Of a DNA stretch of 64,000 nt, positions 1 through 14,222 are shown in pieces. The DNA is from Coffea arabica (Eukaryota; Streptophyta; Magnoliopsida; Gentianales; Rubiaceae), in assembly GCF_036785885.1 (NCBI RefSeq), contig NC_092310.1, positions 2,170,001 through 2,234,000 of the forward strand, read 5' to 3'. The notes beneath the pieces were generated by a model, which made no database searches, was not told the origin of the DNA, and worked only from the letters and a program-made list of their open reading frames with translations. How positions within the stretch are numbered: position 1 is the stretch's first letter; each line of letters starts with the position of its first letter. The translations under genes were made by a program, and so were the position numbers.

Positions 1-3046
<3,046 letters not shown>

Positions 3047-4800
3047 TTCTGCTCTGTTACACTCTCGCTCTCCGGGTGTGGAGGATATTGCCAATTTATG
3101 GTATTCCTTTATTGCTTCTTTCTTTCTTTTTTTTCCTTTTCTTTTTTGTGTGAATTTGGGTAAATTGATACAATGGGCTCTCAATTTTTTTTTTTTAATG
3201 ACTTCAATTTAGTTACTCAGGTAATATTATAAACCTTACCAAATTTGTAATAAATCCCATGAGTAAATATTTCATGCATTGACAATATACACACTTGTGC
3301 ATCCAATTGCATTTCCAACATGTAAAATTTGTTGTTTAAATTTAAGTTTAGATGAGGTGACATGCATTTATATACACAATTGCATAGCTATTGCATTCCC
3401 AACATGCAAAGTTTGTTGTTTAAATCTAAGTCTGGATGATATGACATGTATTCAGATCAAGGTTTTCAAAATCAGAATCCTACCTAGGATCGTTTTTTGG
3501 TTAGCAAAATCGAATCGTAGAATCGGTAGACCCTACAAAAAAATGTAATAAATTGTCATATTTATAATTTTTAAGTTTGCAAATCATAAATATAGTGACA
3601 AATAATGTAATTCATGTGCAATCAATAAAATTATATTGCTAATTAAGGTTAAAATTGTGCTATATAAAGTATTTCGGACAATTTGAAAAATATAGAGAAA
3701 TTTGGAACTACTTATAATAAATTGATTAAACTAAACAACTTGTTCTTTCTTGTTGTAAACCCAAATTCAATTATGGAACAATATACATGGAAAAGTTGAC
3801 TTTATATGTGTATAAATCATCTTATTAACAAAATAGTTAAGCACAATACATTTAGTTAACTATGATTTAGTGATTGATTATTACATCATTTTTTTATATA
3901 ATAGGATAATTAAATATTACATATATAATAAAATGTTTCAAATATATTTTAATTGATAGAAAAATTGGTATACAATAAATAATTAATTAAAGAAAATTTT
4001 GAGAATAGAATTTTTTGCTAAAAAACGTGTATTTTGGGTTCAAATTTATAATCTACCACTTAGCCACTTATAATTAGCAAAAGTATTAATTCATTTCTAT
4101 AGACTCTAAACCATATTAATTTATTATAATAAAGACACAAAACACTAGCTCCATGTGATAACCTATAACAAAGATCATCTATTCACTTTAGTGAATTATA
4201 TGAGTCAAATTTAAAGATTCATCAAATTTTCTAGGTTCGGAATTGGGGTTAGTTATTTACATAGATTTGAAGCACTTTGACTATAGTTTACAACGTAACA
4301 AACAGCACTCAATTTCGACTTTTCTACACAAAGATATGGTCAAAATACTAAAATTGTTACTTAATTTATTAGAAAGTTTAATCCATATAGTATATAATAA
4401 TTCAAGTTTAAGAATTAGTTATAGAGTTTAAGAATTAGTTAGTGTGATGTGGCATGCATTTAGACCTATCACTCTATATAGAAAGATTAATCATTTAGAC
4501 CTATCACTCTTTATAGAAAGATTAATCATAATATGTAATAATTCAAAAATTAATTATGTGAAAAGTCACCAAGTTCTTTCTTTCATTTTGTAGATAATTT
4601 TAGCTATAATAATGTAGGCAAATTTTCAGCCTTCACGTATGGTTAAAAATCCATGAATTCACCATTCTTATAAATAGGATTTGGGATGATCTTGTAAGAA
4701 GTCAGGATCCTCGGGTTGGTTTTAGTTTGGTGTCTTGAGTTTTGGTCCTTTAGATTGTGATAACTTGGTGTAATATTTTACATTAAAATTGTGAGCTTTG
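3047..4800. other. AT-rich intergenic stretch
   Basis: Intergenic DNA upstream of the zinc-finger gene. It has a T-rich start (poly-T at 3186-3197) that may belong to the promoter and 5' leader of the minus-strand gene. An imperfect direct repeat at about 3295-3365 and 3383-3445 contains the shared phrase 'aatttgttgtttaaat'. The rest is AT-rich with no ORF I can support. Confidence 0.5.
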
Positions 4801-4804
4801 ACTA

Positions 4805-4980
4805 ACACTGTGGGGTATCCGGACCACCCCACTAATCCCGCACATCACCCAGACAGAGCGGACCCGACCGATACCTAAGAATTCATCAGTTGGGTTGCAG
4901 ACTGGAATCGAACCCAGGCGGACTTGGAGTAACTACCCCGCCTCTACCATCCGAACAATCCAGCGCGGGCTCTGGACTCA
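4805..4980 (-). mobile_element. tRNA-derived SINE-like element
   Basis: Read on the minus strand, the segment begins GAGCCCGCGCTGG, carries an A-box-like TGGTAGAGGCGG and then an exact B-box core GGTTCGATTCC about 40 bases on. This is the spacing of a pol III tRNA promoter. It continues into a non-tRNA body rich in GC compared with the AT-rich flanks. No full tRNA cloverleaf or anticodon arm is evident, so it is read as a SINE rather than a tRNA gene. The family is not identified. Confidence 0.6.
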
Positions 4981-4992
4981 CTACTTGAGAAA

Positions 4993-5360
4993 CTCAATAT
5001 GATGAAAGTTTTGCATAAAGTTTATTGGAATGAAAATTGGAGCCACTAAGTCGACTAGAAGGGAGAAGGGGAAATGTAGATGTGACATTTTAAGCCCAAA
5101 AAAATGACTATAAGTAACATTTTTATTAATTCTTTTACAGATTACTTTGGTCAAGCTAATGTAGTAGCTGATTCTTCTCAATATGATGAAAGTTTTGCAT
5201 AAAGTTTTCTGGAATGAAAATTGGAGCCACTAAGTCGACTAGAAGGGAGAAGGGAAAATGTAGATGTGACATTTTAAGCCCAAAAAAATGACTATAAGTA
5301 ACATTTTTATTAATTCTTTTACAGATTACTTTGGTCAAGCTAATGTAGTAGCTGATTCTT
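4993..5360. repeat. 184-bp tandem duplication
   Basis: Two nearly identical direct copies lie at 4993-5176 and 5177-5360. Each starts ctcaatatgatgaaag and ends gtagtagctgattctt. Only a few substitutions separate them (for example tttattgg versus ttttctgg), so the duplication is recent. The units carry the start of the RNase H-like relic described separately. Confidence 0.85.
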
Positions 5361-5470
5361 TAACTACTATGGGTAGTTTAGGCTTTCCTTTCATTGTTAT
5401 TAGTTCGTTTGTAGATTTGCCAAAACTGATGAAAGGCCTATGTAATGTTGATAGATTTGGGATTGGATAA
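5318..5470 (+). pseudogene. RNase H-like retroelement relic (C-terminal fragment)
   Basis: The plus-strand frame reads DYFGQANVVADSLTTMGSLG and then, about 20 residues later, DLPKLMKGLCNVDRFGIG. This matches the C-terminal end of the RNase H domain of plant non-LTR retroelements, which typically has a REAN-x-VAD-x-L motif followed by a DLP...G...D..G tail. The frame stops at 5470, and no reverse transcriptase is found upstream. Only the tail survives. Its first part is duplicated in the adjoining 184-bp tandem repeat. Confidence 0.6.
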
Positions 5471-5730
5471 AACTGAAATCCGCAAATTTGAAGTCTGAAT
5501 CCATTAACTTATTGAATTGTTAAGTATTAAATTTAATACATTTGAGTCCATATCACATTCAGTGATAAATGAATAGTTTATCACTTAATTTTAGAAGCAA
5601 GTTTTGCCTAGAAAATTCAGTACTATTTAATTAATTCAGATGTTCAATTTTTAGTTGTCAAACGGTCTAAATGTATTAAGATCTAAATCCATTAAATTTA
5701 AATATTGAACTAGATTATCAAACAGAGCCC
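5456..5730 (-). mobile_element. MITE, family B copy 1
   Basis: AT-rich element ending in ttatcaaacagagccct, with the internal phrases cacattcagtgataaatgaatagtttatcactt and taaatccattaaattta. The same element is present inverted at about 27241-27512 and again at about 53924-54206. Sharing across three places, with ends related to TTTGATAA/TTATCAAA, supports a small non-autonomous DNA transposon. Exact ends and target duplication are not settled. Confidence 0.6.
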
Positions 5731-6714
5731 TAGACATGATAAACATTTGTCATTCTTTAATTATTATTAAGAGATAAGATTTTATGTTCCCCTCGATTTA
5801 CGTATAATTATTTTATTTTTATTAATAAAATGGGTAACCAAACTCACCCGTCAGACATCATTGGCGGTTTTGGAAAAAAAAAAAACAAAACAAAAAAGAG
5901 TAGCACTTGGGAACTGCATAGCAATAAAAAAATTTGATAATGCCAAAGCCAGAATACTTCCCTGTATGGGAAGGGACTAAATTGATATCTTCTGAAAATA
6001 CGAGGGACCTTTCCATCAGTTTGACCTTTTACTTCCATGTTATTTGTGTTGAGAGTGGGTTTTGCTAGCTTAAGCTTTGTCAACAGTAGCTAGCTCAAAG
6101 TTGTTGCACAATTACTAGTAGTTAACATTCTAAACTAATCAAACTCTTGAAAAACTTCTGATGAAAACACACATACTTGAATTCGATTGTACAGCTTTAT
6201 AGAGTTTGTCCTGGATTGCATCTAAATAAGTTCATGCCAACAGTCTCGTTAAGTAGAACTGCAAATGCGACAACTTCACAGAAATAGTTTCAGAAGTTAC
6301 TAACATCAGCCAAGAAAGGGCTATGAACAAATTCAAGCATTGGACTATACCATCATTCAGAAGTAAATGAAAAAAAAAAAAAGAGAGATATCTGTTATAT
6401 CCCCATTCAAGAGTTTATCCAATTCTACATTTTTATTATTTTGTTGGCATTCAAATACTCTGACCTAGTAAAACTGAAAACCCATTCAACAGCTGAAGGT
6501 AAAGGTGAAATTGTCAAAGTCACTCCCTTCAACCACAGCTGTCTGCTTCAGAACAAGTGGTGTTTTTAGGCATGCTTGAGAAAAGTGCAGACAAAGGATG
6601 GGTCTGATATTAGCATGGAAATGAGATTACTCCCAATTCCCAGAATCTCCAAGTTTGCAAATTGAGTTGGCATTGATACAAGGCTGCAGTTTCATCACCA
6701 ATGGTGTTATGGAA
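5731..6714. other. Intergenic, nothing clear
   Basis: AT-rich DNA with short poly-A runs at about 5874-5885 and 6368-6381. I see no supported gene or repeat. Confidence 0.4.
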
Positions 6715-9700
6715 TCAGTGAAATTCAGGAGTATCAATGGATCGAATTCCAATTGAGTCAGTAATCCTGGTCACCACAGACTCCAACCTGACCAACCAAA
6801 AAGCAAAAAAGAGTATCCTGATGGAAGGAGATAAGCAGTGAGATGGGGAAAAAAAATCTAAATGGCCAGAATCAAGACAATCTTCTTTTAGAAAGGCCAG
6901 AAGAGGCAGCGATTTGGTTCTTCAAAAATATATCACCACTATCCCATGGCCTTAGTTTGATCATGTCCAAGCTCAGCACTGTTTTCCTTCAAAATTAAAC
7001 TTCGCTTCCAAACTTCATGACTGCCTGGAAGACACATGGATGGAAAAGAAACAGAAAAGCCCATTATTTATCTGATAAAAGAAAAAGCACATAACTAGAA
7101 AACTGCATGTCAATAAACAGAATTCAGAACAGTACTAAACTGGAGAGGGCACATTCATAAAATTATGCTCATAAAGGAGAGAAGTGTGATTAAAGGAAAA
7201 AAAAAAAAGTAATTCTACAATGGAAGACTAAGAAATAAATGAGATGGTAAAGTATCTTTAATTTTTTTTATGGGCTTACTCACAGGAATATAGAATTGTA
7301 GGTGAAAACATGTGGCACAGACGAAGGTTAACTCATTTTCTACTAGTGTCATAATTTGATCTCTCGTGAAAACATACATGCCTACACAACCACAGAAATG
7401 TGTAATAAAAACTGCCTAAGCTATCTCCATAATGGAACCATTAAGTGCTCAACAAAGTTTACATGAACACCCACAAAAAAAACACGTGGCCAAATTTATC
7501 ATTTGCCATACTTTCTAGGCTGATAACTCTTCCATATTCCAGAACTAAAACAAAAAAAAGCATTACATGACAAAGAAACAGAAGGAGAGGTAGCCACTCT
7601 TTAGTCCAATTGCTTTAACACACAAATCAAACTACCTGTAATAAGACCATTATTATTCCAAGGCACGAGGAATTGTTACCAATTTTTGTAAGAAAAAATT
7701 GCAGTCATTACGAGATGTGTAAAATGAACGTCCAGCAATATTTGACCAAAACAAGCAGAATTAAATAAGTTTTGCCAATCTATTTTTCCCTCTTTTAGGG
7801 ACCTCCCAAAAAGTTCATTCACAAAAAGGTAAATGTAAGTGTAACAATTATAAGACCGCACGTAAATTCAGAATACCAACCTATCTGACATCATCAACTG
7901 CATGTGATCTTCACAAAATGCTGGCAAACCTTTTCTCCAAGGCATCTTGCAAAGCAAGAAAGCACCCCCAAAATCATGAAGCAGCAAAGGAATCAAGCTG
8001 CAAAACAAAAGACTCCCTTATACCTACGAATTAAAGCATAGTCCACTCCAACAAGAAATAAAAACAATAATGAGCTGAAATACTGCAATCTATCTTCGCA
8101 GGAGCCATAGACCAGCTTAGAGGTAGAGTGACTATTGCTTACATGAACTTCAATCTATGAGGCCTCAAATTACAAAACCACTTTTTGGTACTGTTTCAAC
8201 TGATTTGATTTGTACTTCTATGCCAAGGATTGCCCAAATCTTCAGTTCAAGCATATGGGTATGCTTTATACAATTCATTGATTTGTAAGCTTCAAATAAT
8301 CATTTCTAGAAGCAAGTCCTTTCACTCTATTTTTTCATTCAAGAAATATGTCTGTGATTCACTCCCAGATCTAACTCTCTCAAAAGAATGGCACAGTCCT
8401 TTTCGCATTCTTTGTCATTGAACCAACTGCATTTTTCCCACAATCCCAATTCACTGATTAGCTGCAACAAAAACATCCTTCAATAACTCCAAATGTTACC
8501 TTCTTAAACCAGGGAAAAAAATACAATTAAGGCGTTAAATCATCATTTCATAGACGTTTAAGGATACAAGTCAGTGAAGGGGAGAAAAGAAGTAAGGTGT
8601 CTAAATTTTTTTTTTTAAAAAAAAGGACCAACAAAAACAGCAGAAGGGACTGAAATACAAATTTAAGTGAATGAAGCCATTCTGTTATGCAATGATTTTA
8701 GAAAAGAGGAACAAGACTCCAACTCAAACATAAAATCCTATCAAGAGAGGGAAAGAAAATGAAATAAAAAAATAATCATCTTATAAATGGAATTCTTATT
8801 TTTTTTTAAAAAAAAAAAGCAGCAGCAAAGACAATCAGACTCTCAACATATCATTTCCAACAACTTACCACCATAATAGACTCAGAACAGCTTCTATGTA
8901 CAATTTTAATTTACTCCATCTTAAAAACTGCCTGAAAGTATAGATTTGCTCAATCCAAGTAAAGTCATGGGCTTATCCCCATCCAGCTAGCCACAATGCA
9001 TCTTCATTTGCTAAACATCTTAAGAGTATCCATGCTTCTATGAATTAAGCTACAAATCCTCCAATTTTTTGTCCATCTCAATAATGCAAACAGATCATTT
9101 ATCATGTGAAGTTGTCCATTTAGCCTATCAGCAAAACCTCCACTTACTACAACTGAGCAAAATTACTATTTTGTTTAAATTTAGAAAATATATGAAGGAA
9201 AAAGAAGAAGGGAATTCTTAACGTTCCATTATTGCTGAAAGTCATAGCCTTCCGCCACACCATATCTCTTCTTTTTTATTAAATTTCATTTTCATCCATT
9301 AACATCCCTAATCCTACCTTCCAAACTGGCTTTTTGGGACTTGTAGCATATAATGTGAACCAAACAATATAAAAGAAAGAATTGAGTTATAAATAGATCA
9401 GAATACTAAACTTAACTGCCAAGCCAAGAGAATAAGCCAGACCTCCTAAAACATGATGGTTATTAACATGAATGAAAACACATAACAGGCAAAAGTCCGG
9501 ACATAAAAGTCACCAGCGATGAGACAGAAAACAAGTACATCACCAAAACAGATCAACCAGAAAATCAAACATAAATAAGCAGTCAAAGGATAAAAAAGCT
9601 AAAAAGGAACAGATAAGTAAGTAGAATTATGTGCAGTAATATGGAGGTCGATGCACCATACAGGGTTAAAGCAGTCCAAATACAATACACAAGACTGGGA

Positions 9701-9860
9701 AAAAAAAATCCTTTGCCTGGTATTACTGGTTACCCAGGATTTCTTCCACAAAAAGAAAACTCACAATGCTGGCAATGTCTCTTGGAGAATAGTTGAAAAC
9801 CAGGAAACCAATGCATGATAGAATCCCCCAAGAACAGCACATTTCTCATTTTATCATGTT
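6715..9860 (-). other. Possible cryptic spliced gene (terminal exons only)
   Basis: Candidate exons on the minus strand: 7997-7881 (acceptor tttgcag, donor AG|GTTGGT) and 6787-6715 (acceptor ggtcag, ending TGA). Joined in phase they read ...MPWRKGLPAFCEDHMQLMMS and then DRLESVVTRITDSIGIRSID, ending TPEFH-stop. A further upstream exon near 9838-9765, ending at a GTGAGT donor, could join in the right phase. I recognise no family and the frames are short, so chance open frames or 3'-UTR introns of the upstream PPR transcript are real alternatives. Apart from this the stretch holds only AT-rich sequence and poly-A/T runs. Confidence 0.22.
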
Positions 9861-10622
9861 AAAAATAAAACTTTTAAAGGTCCATCAAACAAAGATTCAA
9901 GGAATCTATTAGCTGACTGAGCATGTGCAAGTAGCAGATACCATCTTAAAACCCAAATCTTGCATTTTGATTTGTTAATCAATGCTTAATTAATTATTGC
10001 AGATAGCCAAGTGGGTGAGGGACATACTCACCTTGAAGCATCTATTTTTCCTTATTTCATAGGTAGGAATGAGAGGTTTTATCTCCCTACCCATCCATAA
10101 TAAACCTTGAAACTTTGAACAAAAGAACAATGAAAGGAATTCAACAAGCAGAAAATTTTTCCTCTAAAGATAAACAGCAGGTACTTAAAAAATTACAATC
10201 CAAGAAAGCAAAAGAGGAAGAGAAGGAAAGCAAAGATACAATCGTGTGGGAAGATCTTATACTGACAAGTAGACCTCTTATTACTAAATTCATGAACAAT
10301 TTAGGAAAAGATATTTCAACACTATCATGAATGTGAAAAGCTAAATTGACCAGATATGGTATTGTAGGGCTCATCTTAAGAATGCACTAAGAAAGCAATG
10401 AAAAAGACAAATATGGATGTTTCCATCCCATCTATACAAAGCTTCCGAAAAAAGACAAATCTCCTCTCCAATTCCCATCTAGTGGGGTGTTTCATTAATA
10501 ATCTAATCAATAAGAAATACAGGGGTTTAAAAAAAAGTAACTTCGTATGCCTTTTTTACTCACCAGGACAAAACATTTCAAAATAGGAAAAGGTTCTGTC
10601 TTCACCATTTGTTACTGGGTGA

Positions 10623-12431
10623 TCATATTCCACTGTGATCAGCCAACAGTTCAACAAGTGGGTTAGCTTCTCCTAATGATGATGAATTTACTTTATCAGA
10701 TACAGTAGTTTGATGCAAGTTATGATCTATTTCTAACCAACTAAGTGCTTGTTCTTTGCTAACATTCCACTCATTCATTATCTGTCTCAACCTCATCACA
10801 GAGTCCCACTTGCCAAGTGCTGCATATATTTTTGACAGTGAAATGTAGATTGCTGGTGATTGAGGATTCAACTGAAGAAGGTGTTTTGCTGCTATTCTTC
10901 CCAGCTCTATATTTCCATGCATCGTACAAACACCAATTAAGGCATTCCAGACATGTTCGTCTGGTTTGCATGGCATCTTTCTTAGATGATCCATTACCTC
11001 ATGGAATCGTCCTGCTCGACCTAAAATATCAATTAAGCAAGAATAATGTTCTTGATCTGGAACAATATTGTGATCGCGATTCATTGACTCAAATAACCTA
11101 AGTCCCTCGTGCACAAGCCCTGAGTGACTACATGCACTGAGAAGAACAAGAAAGGTGATTTTGTCTGGTCTAACGCCCGCTGTCACCATTTCAGCAAACA
11201 AATTTATTGCTTTCTCACCAGAACCATGCTGTGCAAGTGCAGATAACATTGTGTTCCACAATACTACGTCTTGTTTGTCACCCACAACATCAAAAACTTG
11301 CTTTGCAAGTTCCAGACAACCACACTTTGAATACATGTCAATGAGAGAACTTAAAACTATTGAATTAGGCCTAAATTTAATCCTTATCAAATGTGCATGG
11401 ATTTGTTTACCATGTTTGAGTGAGGCTATACTTGCACTAGCACAGAGGCAACTACTAAAAGTAAACTGATCAGGTCTAATGCAAAGCATCATCATCTTCA
11501 TAAACAAGTCAAGGGCCTCATGTCCCTTGTCATTACGAGCATAACCTGAAATCATAGCAGTCCAAGAAACAGGATTCCTTTCAGGCATCACATCAAATAA
11601 CACCCTGGCTGACTCCATATCACCCCATTTGGCATATCCTGATATCAAAGTGGTCCAAGCCAGAACATCCCTTCTTCCCATCTGATCAAATAATTTCCTG
11701 GCATCACCCAATTCCCCACATTTAGCATATGCATCAACAATGGAACTAGAAAGGACCACATTTAGTGAAAACCCTGCAACCAAAACTTGAGAGTGGACCT
11801 GCTTTGTTAGCCTCAACTCCTTCAACTTCACACAAACCGTCACCACTCCAGCAAAGCTATACTCATTAAACCCAATAACTGACCTCCTCAACTCTTTATA
11901 AAACCTCAAAGCTTCATCACATATACCACTCTGCGCGTAGGCAATTACCATAGTATTCCACGATACAACGTCCCTCTCGGGCATTTTATCAAACAACCTC
12001 CTTGCAGGCTTTACCATAAGTTGTTTAGCATACCCAGAAAGCATGTTGTTCCAAGAATACAAATTTCTCAAGCTCATTTTATCAAACACTAAGCGTGCTT
12101 CAATGTGATCGCCGCATTTACCGTACATATTGATCAAATGATTGGCTAAAAATGTATTGGGGTGTTTGAGACCAGTAACCTTTAGATGGAGGTGAACCCA
12201 TCTGCCCAATTTCAAATTCTTGGACTCAGCACACTTCTGTATGAGAAAAGCTAATTTTTTACAGTCCAAACGAATGCCCTTTTGCGCTAAGAGGTCTAAA
12301 GACTTGACAGCTTCTTGAAGGTGACCTTGAGAGCAAAGATTCAGAAAGTTTTGGACTATGCAAGTATTATTCTTGTTACTGGGCTTAAATGACGGCTTGA
12401 GAATGCGAGTTGGGGAGAAGAGAAAGGGCAT
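10623..12431 (-). CDS. PLS-class pentatricopeptide repeat protein (At2g21090-like)
   Basis: Intronless gene for 602 residues. The start is the first in-frame ATG (12431), giving MPFLFSPTRI; an in-frame TGA lies upstream. PPR/PLS repeats fill most of the protein: HLINMYGKCG, LYSWNNMLSGYAK, DVVSWNTMVIAYAQ, SSIVDAYAKCG, VSWTAMISGYAR, SSLIDMYSKCG and ACSHSGL. A C-terminal E-type region (KPDEHVWNALIG, then about 100 residues) has no DYW domain. The order and wording of the repeats closely resemble Arabidopsis At2g21090. PLS-class proteins bind organelle RNA sequence-specifically and often serve C-to-U editing; an E-only protein would need a DYW partner. The Pro/Ser/Lys-rich N-terminus fits mitochondrial or plastid import, though which is unclear. 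The RNA target is unknown. Confidence 0.92.
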   Translation of the reverse strand: MPFLFSPTRILKPSFKPSNKNNTCIVQNFLNLCSQGHLQEAVKSLDLLAQKGIRLDCKKLAFLIQKCAESKNLKLGRWVHLHLKVTGLKHPNTFLANHLINMYGKCGDHIEARLVFDKMSLRNLYSWNNMLSGYAKQLMVKPARRLFDKMPERDVVSWNTMVIAYAQSGICDEALRFYKELRRSVIGFNEYSFAGVVTVCVKLKELRLTKQVHSQVLVAGFSLNVVLSSSIVDAYAKCGELGDARKLFDQMGRRDVLAWTTLISGYAKWGDMESARVLFDVMPERNPVSWTAMISGYARNDKGHEALDLFMKMMMLCIRPDQFTFSSCLCASASIASLKHGKQIHAHLIRIKFRPNSIVLSSLIDMYSKCGCLELAKQVFDVVGDKQDVVLWNTMLSALAQHGSGEKAINLFAEMVTAGVRPDKITFLVLLSACSHSGLVHEGLRLFESMNRDHNIVPDQEHYSCLIDILGRAGRFHEVMDHLRKMPCKPDEHVWNALIGVCTMHGNIELGRIAAKHLLQLNPQSPAIYISLSKIYAALGKWDSVMRLRQIMNEWNVSKEQALSWLEIDHNLHQTTVSDKVNSSSLGEANPLVELLADHSGI

Positions 12432-13937
12432 TGCAGGATGCAAACATATGGGATGGCGGCGGCACGCTGTTGTTCTTCATTTATGTTGTGATGAAGTCAT
12501 TGAAATCAACCGCTGTAATATGAGCTCCGGCGAGTATCGCCGGTTCAGATTGGCCGTAGGGAGAGCAAAATGCAGAACCCACTAGTCAAAATTATTCATA
12601 AATGGAAATCATGCAAATTTTCTAATGATTTACCGTTTTCAGTGTGTAGTGTTATGGGTGAGCTGGTCCAAAAGCGCAACTAGACCTAAGATAATACAAA
12701 TACTACTTATTATGTATTATTGCTCACTAAACAATGTACAAAAAAACTCAGCCAATAGGCATTGGTTAAGATGAGGTCTAAGTTTTGAGGAAAAAAATGA
12801 AAAAGTGAAGGTAAATGTGAAACATGAGAGAGTTTAGACTAAACATTTTTTAGATGCTTATAGAACTTTTAACGAATCGAACGGTTTAAAGTCAATCGTT
12901 TAATAAACAAATCGGTACTCGAATATTTATACAAATAAACGAATTGAACTCGAATAATATTCATAACTCATTAATTAATATTAGAGTTGAACTCAAACCC
13001 TATTCGTATAATATACAAACAGAGTTTGAACACCAAATATTGTGTTCGATTCAGCTCGTAAAAATTCTAGCACTCGAAACCTAATTAGTGTATGAAATTT
13101 TCAATGGTTTTATAGAGGTTGGAAACTTTTTATAGGGTTCATATAGAGTTCATCTAAATGGTTGAATGTCCGTTCCAATTGCAATCCCAAACTGAAGGTT
13201 TCGTTATTTGTTGTGCAAGAAGGAAGCTTGATGTGAGTTGGTCACACTTATGTTAGTCACTTTCTCTTATTTATTTTCAAATTTAATTGTTTGGTTGTTG
13301 AGTAAAAGTATTTGTCATAAACAAATCAACTTTTATCTTCTTAAGTTAATTAGTGAAAGTGAGGATGATTGTGTCATATTCAATTTGAATATAAAAGGAT
13401 TAAAGGTACATTTCATATTCTTAATAGCAATTGTACAATTTAAATCGTTTCCATTTGTTGAAAAAATAAAATGTACAATTTAAACACTGTAAAATTAAAA
13501 AATGAAGGAAAAAATCAAATTGTGATCTTCATTTGACTCCAGCAACTTTCGTAGACTAACAAAGAACATAGTCACATTTATCTTTAGGTGGAAATAGGAA
13601 AGTTTGGTGCTAATGATATGAATAGCAATTCACGCGCTTCTTCCATTCACCAAAAAAAAAAGGGAATAAGAATGCCTATTCTTTTTCAATATGATTATTC
13701 ACGAATAGCTAGCCAAAGCAGAAACTCGCAGACTCATTCTTTGTAATTTCAACTTCAGATGTCTAGATTTCTATCTTCAAGGGTTTTAAACCAACTCAAT
13801 TCATGTACATCACCTAATCCACCTTTTTGGTTCATATGCGGGTATAGATAAATATTTTCAATTAACTCCTCTTTTCAACGCATTGATTTCTGAACTTTCT
13901 CTGCCTCATTTTATCACTACAAAACATGTTTAAAAAA

Positions 13938-13991
<54 letters not shown>

Positions 13992-14222
13992 TTCCAGGCT
14001 CATAACAGGCACCTCTACAATCACCATCAAGCATATATTTCCACAAGAACAATCTTTACATTAGGCCATGGATTCTTCCGAGGCATCTAATCCCAGAGCA
14101 ACTTTGTTATCAAATATCTAGGGCAAGAAATGAGAAAAAAATCTGGACAAATGTCCAAACATAATTCAATCTTCTCCGCTGGACCCTCACAATTAACTAG
14201 ACTTCCTGGTTCATGCTCAGAA
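12432..14222. other. Intergenic between PPR and kinase genes
   Basis: Contains the PPR promoter region next to 12431 and an AT-rich tract at about 12860-13080 with many TCGAAC/GTTCGA-type words, which resembles decayed copies of the element types seen at 23223 and 53050. The 3' flank of the kinase gene lies at the right end. An extreme poly-G run is listed separately. No gene is supported. Confidence 0.5.
13938..13990 (+). repeat. Poly-G homopolymer, 53 bases
   Basis: An uninterrupted run of 53 G follows taaaaaa and precedes attccagg. It lies about 230 bases beyond the stop codon of the kinase gene (i.e. C-rich in that gene's sense). Such a pure run is very unusual in plant DNA; it is either a sequencing or assembly artefact or an extreme G-quadruplex-prone microsatellite. 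Confidence 0.95.

Noticed and set aside
4805..4980. A true tRNA gene on the minus strand
   Set aside because: A and B boxes are present but no acceptor stem pairing or anticodon arm can be drawn; SINE reading preferred.
10130..10330. Plus-strand frame MKGIQQAENFSSKDKQQV... with a Lys/Glu-rich middle
   Set aside because: Short, no family recognised, no splice partners; composition follows an A-rich stretch.
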